This document shows, one piece after another, positions 9,001 through 16,358 of a stretch of 64,000 bases of DNA; the first letter of the stretch is position 1, and every line of letters begins with the position of its first letter. This stretch comes from Occallatibacter sp. (GTDB lineage Bacteria > Acidobacteriota > Terriglobia > Terriglobales > Acidobacteriaceae), in NCBI GenBank assembly GCA_031296305.1, contig JARLFZ010000007.1:1-64000 (forward strand). The letters are read 5' to 3'. Made by a program: the position numbers and the translations under genes. The notes below the pieces were generated by a model, which was not told the DNA's origin, did not search any database, and saw only the letters and a list, made by a program, of their open reading frames with translations.

Positions 9001-9525
9001 ATGCACTCTGAATGTCGTCACATCATGCCCAGCGGAAAAAAGTGCCGCGCCGCTGCACTCCGCGGTACCCCCTACTGCTACTTCCATACCAGCGTGCACC
9101 ACGTCGCCAAAGCCAAACCTGAGCCCAAAAACGCGCCGCTCAAGCTCCCCGTCCTTGAAGATCGCTCCGCGATCCAGTTGGCCCTCGCCCAGATCTTCGA
9201 CGCCCTTGCCAGTACGCGCATCGATGCGAAGCACGCCGGCCTTCTCCTCTACGGCCTACAGATCGCCTCGACCAATATCTCCGGCGACGCCTCCGTCCCC
9301 TCCGGCACCGTGATGAATGTAACCCGCACACGCAACGGCGGCGAGTTGGCGCCGCAGAAACTTGATTGCGACAGGCCCGAAGACTGTAAGCAATGCATAG
9401 GCCGCAACAGGTGCCTCCATTACCGCATCGTCCGAGGCCTCAGCGGAGGCATCCACCCCAACGAAGATCCCAACCTGAATCCCCCACACGAAGAGGAACA
9501 AGAAAGCGACCCTGACCGCGCCTGA
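9001..9525 (+). CDS. Hypothetical protein with N-terminal Cys/His motif (CRHIMPSGKKCRAAALRGTPYCYFH)
   Basis: Internal ATG at 9001 gives the conserved-looking CxnCxnCxxH start; later second Cys cluster DCDRPEDCKQCIGRNRCLHY. Confidence 0.6.
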   Translation: MHSECRHIMPSGKKCRAAALRGTPYCYFHTSVHHVAKAKPEPKNAPLKLPVLEDRSAIQLALAQIFDALASTRIDAKHAGLLLYGLQIASTNISGDASVPSGTVMNVTRTRNGGELAPQKLDCDRPEDCKQCIGRNRCLHYRIVRGLSGGIHPNEDPNLNPPHEEEQESDPDRA

Positions 9526-9592
9526 TCCCGCAGTCCCCTGGAGCTGGTTGCATAAATGGTCTCGTGAAAGGGCGCCAGTTAAGTGGCGAGTT

Positions 9593-10570
9593 CTAGAGTT
9601 CCAGAACGTTGTCTTCGATCGCCAGCCGCACATTGCCGTCGGATTTGGCCAGGCGGCGGACTGCTTCAGGCTTGTCCACCCTGGCTTTCAGCATCACAAG
9701 CGCCACGGGAACGCTGCGCCCGGCGCTCTTGATGGTATCCACAGCGGTTGCGCGGTCGATATTGCAGGCGCGCATCAGAATGCGAATGCCGCGCTCCACC
9801 AGCTTCGAGTTCTGCATGTGCACGTTGACCATCAGGTTTTCGTACACATAACCCAGCCGCGTCATCGCGCCGGTAGTGATCATGTTCAGGATCATCTTTT
9901 GGGCGCTGCCGGCTTTCAAGCGCGTCGATCCGGAGACGACTTCGGGGCCAACTTCGGCCACGATGGTGATATCGGCGGCGCCAGCCAACGGAGTTCCCTG
10001 GTTGCAGGTGACGGCTGCAGTGTGTGCTCCGCGGGCGCGCGCGTATGCTACTGCCGCGACCACGTACGGCGTGCGACCCGAAGCAGAGACGCCGACCACG
10101 ACATCCTTGCGCGTGGGACGCCGCCGCGCGATGTCTCGCTGGCCCAGCTCTTCGGAGTCTTCATTCACTTCGACCGCGGAGGCCAGGGCCTTGGGTCCGC
10201 CAGCCATGATGTATTGCACCTGGCCGGGAGCAGTGGAGTAGGTAGGTGGACACTCTGAGGCGTCCAGCGCGGCAATCCGCCCGCTGGAACCGGCGCCGAT
10301 ATAGATCAACCGTCCGCCGTCGCGCAGGCTGCGCGCCACTTCGTCGATCACGTCAGCGATTTCAGGGATGGCTTTCTTGACCGCCGCTGCGACCTTGGCA
10401 TCTTCATGGTTGATGATGCGTGCAATTTCGAGTGCGGATTTCGTGTCGAGGCCTTGGGAGGCTTCGTTTTGGCTTTCCGTCGTCAGTTCTTGAAGCAGTG
10501 CGGCCTGGTCGTTGTTGTTATCTTTTATCCGGGAGCCGGCCATTTCCTGCATCGTGGTGCTGGGTAGCAT
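9593..10570 (-). CDS. murQ: N-acetylmuramic acid 6-phosphate etherase
   Basis: 'LTTESQNEASQGLDTKSALEIARIINHEDAKVAAAV', 'GGRLIYIGAGSSGRIAALDASECPPTY', 'GVSASGRTPYV', 'GSTRLKAGSAQKMILNMITT'. Confidence 0.95.
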   Translation of the reverse strand: MLPSTTMQEMAGSRIKDNNNDQAALLQELTTESQNEASQGLDTKSALEIARIINHEDAKVAAAVKKAIPEIADVIDEVARSLRDGGRLIYIGAGSSGRIAALDASECPPTYSTAPGQVQYIMAGGPKALASAVEVNEDSEELGQRDIARRRPTRKDVVVGVSASGRTPYVVAAVAYARARGAHTAAVTCNQGTPLAGAADITIVAEVGPEVVSGSTRLKAGSAQKMILNMITTGAMTRLGYVYENLMVNVHMQNSKLVERGIRILMRACNIDRATAVDTIKSAGRSVPVALVMLKARVDKPEAVRRLAKSDGNVRLAIEDNVLEL

Positions 10571-10664
10571 CGCGTCAGACCCCAGCCTTTATTGTATCTA
10601 TAAATTCGCGCAAGCTGAAACATTTGTTCTGCCGTACCCCGCTTTGCAACCCCTCAAAGACGTC

Positions 10665-11828
10665 CTAAAGCGCTTCGCGGACGGCGTCATGAAAAAGCGG
10701 TCTGACCTCGCGGATGGATTGGCTCTGCCGATCCGGCCAGGTGCGGTTGGTCAGCAAAACCACGGCGACAGCCGCGTCCAGGTCGATCCACAGGGAGCAG
10801 CCGCTATAGCCAAGATGCCCGATGGAATGCCTTGCAAAATGCCTGCCTGAAGACGAAGGCTCCGATGGCGTATCCCATCCCAGCGCACGCGAACTGCCCT
10901 CAGGCGGTTGCCGTTCAGCAAACTGTTTCAATACGGCGGGGTCGAACAGAGAAGGATTTTCCTCGGAGCCGGCAGATCCTGCGCTGCGCACGATTGCGCC
11001 GGCAAAGCGCAGCAGGTCAGGGACATTGGAGAACAGTCCCGCGTGTCCTGCCACTCCATTCAGGACCCATGCGTTCTCATCCTGCACCTCGCCCTGGATG
11101 CGGCGATGGCGGAAGGTCGAGTCCTCTTCTGTCGGCGGAATCGCGGGCCGCATCGCCGGCGATGGGCAGAATCCAGTGGACGCCATGCCCAGCGGCTGGA
11201 AGACTTCGCGGCGTGTCCAGGTAGCAAGGTCTTCGTGGATTAGTACTCCAAGCGCCTCGCCGAGAAGGATGAAGCCGGGGTCGGAGTACTCGGCGTGTGT
11301 GCCCGGCGCGCTTCGGAGAGGCAACTCGAGGCAGGCTTGGAAGAGTGCAGCCGGCGTGGCCGCAGTCCGGAAAAACTCCACGTATCCCGGTAAGCCGGAA
11401 TTATGGGCCAGAAGATGCTGCAATTGGACGGTGCGCGCCAAGTCTCCCGGTGCGCGACCGACCAAGAAGCCGGGCAGAAGTTCTCCCAGACGCGCCTCCA
11501 GTTCGAGTTGCCCGCGCCGGACCAGGAGCATGGCCGCAGCCGTAGTCGCCACAACCTTCGTCAAGCTCGCCACGTCATACACGGTCTCGGCGGCAACGGC
11601 AGGCGCGTCTTCTTCATAGCTGAATCGCCCCAAAGTTCCCTGGAGCACGATCTCATCGCCAAACAAAACACCAAACGCGCAGCCCGGAAAGGCTCGCGCC
11701 GCAATGGCATTCTCCAGGATCTGGAAGGCAGCGGCAAACCGGCCGGTCTGTCCGGAGGGCTTTTCGGCGGATGGAAGTCTTTCAGAAGTCATCGCTTTCT
11801 CGTAGGGTAACGCGCGCGGCTCTGGCAC
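10665..11828 (-). CDS. Serine hydrolase / class C beta-lactamase-like protein
   Basis: SxxK 'VASLTK', 'LLAHNSGLPGY', 'YSDPGFILLGE', 'HLGYSG'; start may be internal (11792). Confidence 0.88.
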   Translation of the reverse strand: MPEPRALPYEKAMTSERLPSAEKPSGQTGRFAAAFQILENAIAARAFPGCAFGVLFGDEIVLQGTLGRFSYEEDAPAVAAETVYDVASLTKVVATTAAAMLLVRRGQLELEARLGELLPGFLVGRAPGDLARTVQLQHLLAHNSGLPGYVEFFRTAATPAALFQACLELPLRSAPGTHAEYSDPGFILLGEALGVLIHEDLATWTRREVFQPLGMASTGFCPSPAMRPAIPPTEEDSTFRHRRIQGEVQDENAWVLNGVAGHAGLFSNVPDLLRFAGAIVRSAGSAGSEENPSLFDPAVLKQFAERQPPEGSSRALGWDTPSEPSSSGRHFARHSIGHLGYSGCSLWIDLDAAVAVVLLTNRTWPDRQSQSIREVRPLFHDAVREAL

Positions 11829-11918
11829 AGTGCAGGCTCTTTCACTTTTCGCCGCTGACGGTGCGATTTCAGGCTATCCTTGTGTCCGAGAGCGCCGTCT
11901 ATTCCATAGGAGGTTTGT

Positions 11919-12845
11919 ATGGCACCGCTGCGCGGATGGTTGCGGGCAGTTTGTTTCACGGGCCTTATCTCCGTTGGCATCGGCTACGGCATCGCCCAGA
12001 CCGACAGCCAGCCTGACGGAGCGCCTGCAGTTCCCCCGCCGGCCGCAGCACAACCAGCACCCACGCCTGCCGCGAGCCCCGCCGCGCAGCCCGCGACGCC
12101 AGACACGCCCGCAGTCGAACCCGCCGCCCCGGCAAAGAAAACCTACACAGTGCCTGCGGGCACCAAGGTTCTTTTGCAACTGAAGAGCGCAATCAACACC
12201 CGCAGCGCCAAGGCGGGCGACGGCGTATATCTCATTTCAACTTTTCCTGTCGTGGTGGGGAACCGCGTGATGATCCCCAATGGAGTCTATGTGCAGGGTG
12301 TCGTCGATCGCGTCGAGCGCGGCGGGCGTGTCAAGGGCAAAGCCCAGCTCGACATGCACTTTACCTCCATCATCTTCCCCAACGGCTCGGTGGTGGAGAT
12401 TCCCGGGGTTGTGGACAGTGTGCCGGGCGCAAAGAACCAAAGCGTGAAAGACAACGGGGAGGGAACCATCGAGCAGAACGGCGATAAAGGCCGCAATGCC
12501 GGGCGTGCGGCGGAAATCGCCCTCCCAACTGGTGCGGGTGCAGGCACAATCGGCGGAGCAGAATCAGGGCATCCCATTGAGGGCGGATTGACCGGCTTGG
12601 GCGTGGGTCTGGCTACCGTTGGAATCGTTTCGCTCTTCACGCGCAATGCCGATGTGGATATTCCTACAGGAACCCAGGTGGAGATGGTTCTGCAACGTCC
12701 GCTGCAATTGGAAGAGGAGAATCTGGCAGGAGTAGGCCCGCCTGGAGCCGCGCCGGCGCTGGTGCCGGCCTCCAAACAGCAAAAACCCATTACGTCGCAT
12801 CGCCCCCGCATTATGTGCCCGCCGGGAAGCCTCGGTTGCGAGTAA
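11919..12845 (+). CDS. Secreted/periplasmic hypothetical protein with Pro/Ala-rich N-terminus
   Basis: Signal-like N-terminus, PA-rich linker, then 'YTVPAGTKVLLQLKSAINTRSAKAGDGVYLISTFPVVVGNRVMIPNGVYVQGVV' beta-rich region. Confidence 0.65.
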   Translation: MAPLRGWLRAVCFTGLISVGIGYGIAQTDSQPDGAPAVPPPAAAQPAPTPAASPAAQPATPDTPAVEPAAPAKKTYTVPAGTKVLLQLKSAINTRSAKAGDGVYLISTFPVVVGNRVMIPNGVYVQGVVDRVERGGRVKGKAQLDMHFTSIIFPNGSVVEIPGVVDSVPGAKNQSVKDNGEGTIEQNGDKGRNAGRAAEIALPTGAGAGTIGGAESGHPIEGGLTGLGVGLATVGIVSLFTRNADVDIPTGTQVEMVLQRPLQLEEENLAGVGPPGAAPALVPASKQQKPITSHRPRIMCPPGSLGCE

Positions 12846-12856
12846 TCTAGATACAG

Positions 12857-13471
12857 ATGCCTACGTTTCCCGACGATCCCGCCGTCTCCGATTCCTGCGT
12901 GACCTCTCATTCCGCCGTTGCTTCGCAAGCCGTGAATCCAGCACCCGCGGCGCCGCGCAAATCCATGGGCCTCATGCTCTGGTTGCGCGACCTGCTAGTC
13001 GCCACGGTAGCATCCGTTCTCATCATTACCTTTCTTTATCAACCGGTCCGCGTGGAAGGCACCAGCATGTTGCCGCGCCTTGAAGACCGCGATCGTCTGT
13101 TCATCAATAAGTTCGTCTATCACATCGCTGCCATCGAACGCGGCGACGTGGTGGTCTTCCGCTATCCGCGCGATCCAGAGAAAAGCTATATCAAGCGCGT
13201 CATCGCGCTGCCGGGCGACACGCTCCGTGTCGACCGTGGTCATGTCTACGTGAACGGGAACCTTTTGCACGAGCCCTACGTCCCGGCGGAATATCGGGAC
13301 GACCAGTCCGTGCCGGAGATGGTAATTCCCGCTGAGAGCTATTACATGATGGGCGACCACCGGTCGATTTCGCAGGATAGCCGCTACTTCGGGCCCGTCG
13401 ACCGCTCCCTCATCTACGGAAAGGCCGTCTTCGTCTATTGGCCGGCTCGCGATGTGGGCGTGGTGCACTAG
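12857..13471 (+). CDS. lepB: Signal peptidase I
   Basis: 'VRVEGTSMLPRLEDRDRLFINKF', 'RGDVVVFRYPRDPEKSYIKRVIALPGD', 'YYMMGDHRSISQDSRYFGPV'. Confidence 0.95.
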   Translation: MPTFPDDPAVSDSCVTSHSAVASQAVNPAPAAPRKSMGLMLWLRDLLVATVASVLIITFLYQPVRVEGTSMLPRLEDRDRLFINKFVYHIAAIERGDVVVFRYPRDPEKSYIKRVIALPGDTLRVDRGHVYVNGNLLHEPYVPAEYRDDQSVPEMVIPAESYYMMGDHRSISQDSRYFGPVDRSLIYGKAVFVYWPARDVGVVH

Positions 13472-13510
13472 AAGCCATGGAGTGCGCCTCGACACGTTTG
13501 ATATTCGGAA

Positions 13511-13878
13511 TTCCCTTCTTATCTGTAAGGGAAGTGCACGGTTTAAATGAAGACATCGAGAATGGAGTTCCTGCCAACATGCGCGAGAATGCTGAGATGG
13601 CCTGGCAAAATCAGCAGGGATGGGCACACTCTAAGCTGGTCTGCCAGGCAAAGATCGCATCCGGCATGCCATGCGCATGCCGACCAATCCCGCAATGGGA
13701 CAATGCCCAAAAACACAATTGCATTACAAAAGTGATACTTTTCTCTTGCGACTCCCCACATTGCGTGCTAAGGTTCTCTCCATACTTCCCAGTATGCGTA
13801 GAGGTCAGGTGAAGAAGATCTCACCGGAACGTCAAACACCGTAATACGCCTTCGCCCCATGCGGGTGCGGCGGTGTTT
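13511..13878 (+). other. Hairpin-rich long intergenic/leader region upstream of the exopolysaccharide locus
   Basis: Inverted repeats TTCCCTT/AAGGGAA (13511-13533), CGGCATGC-catgc-GCATGCCG (13662-13682), CATACT-tccc-AGTATG (13781-13796), AAACACCG...CGGTGTTT (13834-13878). Confidence 0.45.
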
Positions 13879-14029
13879 ATGTTCGTTGATATCGATCCTG
13901 TGACATGGGACCGACAGGCGCGAAGCGCACTCCAAATGCAACTCTAGAAAGTCGCCTTCTCAGTCCTGGCACAAGGCCATTACTGCAGGTCAATCCCGCC
14001 AAAAGCATCCTGCAACAGCTCAATCTCCG

Positions 14030-14419
14030 ATGTCTGTTCTGATACCCCGAATTCGCACGATTAATGTCCGGCTCTCCGAAGAGGAATATCTGGAGTTGGA
14101 ACGGTTCTGTGTAGCCAGCGGCGCTCGCAGCATTTCGGATCTTGTGCGCAACACCATCAACAGCCTGGTCACAAGCAGGAATCAAGACAACTCGCTGGCA
14201 TCGAGCTTCATCAAGTATTCCGCGCATGTGAATGATTTGGAACTGAGGGTCAAGGAACTTGCCGCAGAGCTTGAATCGTTCCGGACCGGCGTCCAGCCTC
14301 ATCATGCAAATGCGCCCGATGAGACCAACGCGACTGCCGAAACGCGTCCCATGGATGCAACTGAAACCTCGTCGGGCGCGGACCTATTGGAGCAGCCGTC
14401 GTCGGAGACCGCTTCATGA
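14030..14419 (+). CDS. Ribbon-helix-helix-like protein with C-terminal coiled coil
   Basis: 'RIRTINVRLSEEEYLELERFCVASGARSISDLVRNTINSLV' resembles an RHH/CopG fold; followed by a coiled-coil-like segment. Confidence 0.6.
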   Translation: MSVLIPRIRTINVRLSEEEYLELERFCVASGARSISDLVRNTINSLVTSRNQDNSLASSFIKYSAHVNDLELRVKELAAELESFRTGVQPHHANAPDETNATAETRPMDATETSSGADLLEQPSSETAS

Positions 14420-14435
14420 CGATGGGGCAAAGAGT

Positions 14436-16286
14436 GTGAGGCAGCGGCCCGCCGCGGTACCCCCGCACTTCTACGGAATGGCCTTGAGCGGGCTTGTGCT
14501 CTTTGCCGCCAGTTCACTGTCCGCGGCGTCGTCAAGCGGACAACAGGGCGCCAATCAAGTAGCGAACGATTCCGATGCGTCGGCGCAAGCTTGCGATCTA
14601 TCCATGTCTGGTTCTCCCTACATCCCGGTGGACAGTTGGATCTACCCAGCCGTGCTGCGGCTGTATTCGCTGGGCTTTCTGGATCATGTTTTTCTGGGCC
14701 TGCGTCCGTGGACGCGCGCCAGTTTGAGCCACATGCTGGAAGATACCGGCGTCAAGATCGAGGATGCGAAAGAAGGGCCGGTCACGGACGAGGGGAGGGA
14801 ATTGTACGTTGCGCTGAATCGCGAGTTGCATCTCGATAGCGGCGATTCCTGTCCGGCGCGCGCGGGCGATTTGCATATCGAGTCAACTTATTCGGTGGTG
14901 CGCGCGATCAGTGGTACGCCCCTGCGCGACAGCTTTCATCTCGGCTCGACCATCGTCAACGACTACGGCCGGCCCTACGAGAACGGCTTCAACAACTATT
15001 CGGGCTTGAGTGGCTACGTGACCGCCGGCCGGTTCCTCCTCTACGCGCGTGGCGAGTTTCAGGGCGCGCCCTCAACCGCGGGTTATTCGGCGGCCTTGTA
15101 TCAGGCGTTGGCAATCGTAGACGCAACCGTCGACCCCATCACCGGTCTAGCCTACGGTAATCAAGCCACCATTCCTTTGGGTCCAATCGGCTCGGCTACC
15201 CAGGGACGCTTTCTCGAGGCATACCTTTCCTATCAAGTTCTGCATCATATCGTTTCATTCGGCAAGCAGGACGAGTGGCTGGGGCCGGCGCGGGGCGCCA
15301 GCATGGCCTACTCGAACAATGCCGCAAACATCTATGCGTTTCACATCAACCGCATCGAGCCGTTGTACATCCCATTTCTCTCAAGATTTACCGGGCCCTT
15401 CCGCTATGAGTTTCTGGTGGGCGCGCTACGCGGTCACACGTTGATGCCGAATCCGCTTTACGCCAACAACCCTGCGGTTCAACAAAACGTCATCAGCCCC
15501 GGCAACCCCTGGGTGCACCTGGAGAAGATCAATTTCCGGCCCACGAAAAACCTCGAGTTCGGCTTCGAGCGTACCGTCATCTGGGGTGGTAAAGGCCACT
15601 CGCCAGTCACTATTCACACTTTTTTAGTGAGTTTCTTCAGCACCTATTCTCCCGCCACCCCAGTAAAGGACGGCCGGGACGATCCCGGCGCCCGTTTTGC
15701 TTCGTTTGACTTCTCCTACCGGCTCCCTTTCGTACGCAACTGGCTTACGCTGTATAGCGACTCCGAACTGCACGACGACGTATCTCCCATCGACGCACCC
15801 CGGCGCGCCTCTTGGAGGCCGGGCCTCTATCTCTCGCATATACCCGGCGTGCCCAGGCTGGACCTGCGAATCGAAGCCGCCACCACCGACCCCTCCAATT
15901 CAAACTCCGCTAGTCAGTACGGTCACTTCATGTACTGGGAGGGCCTTGAGAGGCAGGGCTATACGAACCAGGGCCAGCTTTTCGGAGACTGGATCGGGCG
16001 CGAGGACAAAGGCGGCCAGGGCTGGATCACCTATCACTTGAGCGGCAATGAATGGCTTCAGGCGGGCTTCCGCAGTCTGAAGGCCACCACGTATTTCATC
16101 CCCGGCGGCACAACCCTGAATGACATTAACTTTCAGGCGGTCAAACGCATTGGCCGGGACTTTGAGATCAACGGCAACTTCGCTCTTGAGCACTGGAAAG
16201 CCCCGATCTATCTTCCCGGCCAGCACGCTGTGACCACCACAACCATCCAAATCACCTGGTTTCCGGAGCGCAAGATTGGCTTTTGA
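14436..16286 (+). CDS. Capsule assembly Wzi family outer membrane protein
   Basis: 'GSPYIPVDSWIYPAVLRLYSLGFLD', 'SFGKQDEWLGPARGASMAYSNNA', 'FRPTKNLEFGFERTVIWGGKGHSPVT', C-terminal aromatic beta strand; alternative start ATG 14478. Confidence 0.85.
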   Translation: MRQRPAAVPPHFYGMALSGLVLFAASSLSAASSSGQQGANQVANDSDASAQACDLSMSGSPYIPVDSWIYPAVLRLYSLGFLDHVFLGLRPWTRASLSHMLEDTGVKIEDAKEGPVTDEGRELYVALNRELHLDSGDSCPARAGDLHIESTYSVVRAISGTPLRDSFHLGSTIVNDYGRPYENGFNNYSGLSGYVTAGRFLLYARGEFQGAPSTAGYSAALYQALAIVDATVDPITGLAYGNQATIPLGPIGSATQGRFLEAYLSYQVLHHIVSFGKQDEWLGPARGASMAYSNNAANIYAFHINRIEPLYIPFLSRFTGPFRYEFLVGALRGHTLMPNPLYANNPAVQQNVISPGNPWVHLEKINFRPTKNLEFGFERTVIWGGKGHSPVTIHTFLVSFFSTYSPATPVKDGRDDPGARFASFDFSYRLPFVRNWLTLYSDSELHDDVSPIDAPRRASWRPGLYLSHIPGVPRLDLRIEAATTDPSNSNSASQYGHFMYWEGLERQGYTNQGQLFGDWIGREDKGGQGWITYHLSGNEWLQAGFRSLKATTYFIPGGTTLNDINFQAVKRIGRDFEINGNFALEHWKAPIYLPGQHAVTTTTIQITWFPERKIGF

Positions 16287-16358
16287 AATTTCGGGCGCAG
16301 GCTCTGGCTCTATCTCTTTTATCGAATCAACACTCTTGGCAGAGAAGCTTCTAAAACC

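Noticed and set aside
13438-13812. 124-aa ORF in the lepB-RHH gap
   Set aside because: Out of frame with lepB, no domain, Cys/His-scattered composition; region better explained as structured leader.
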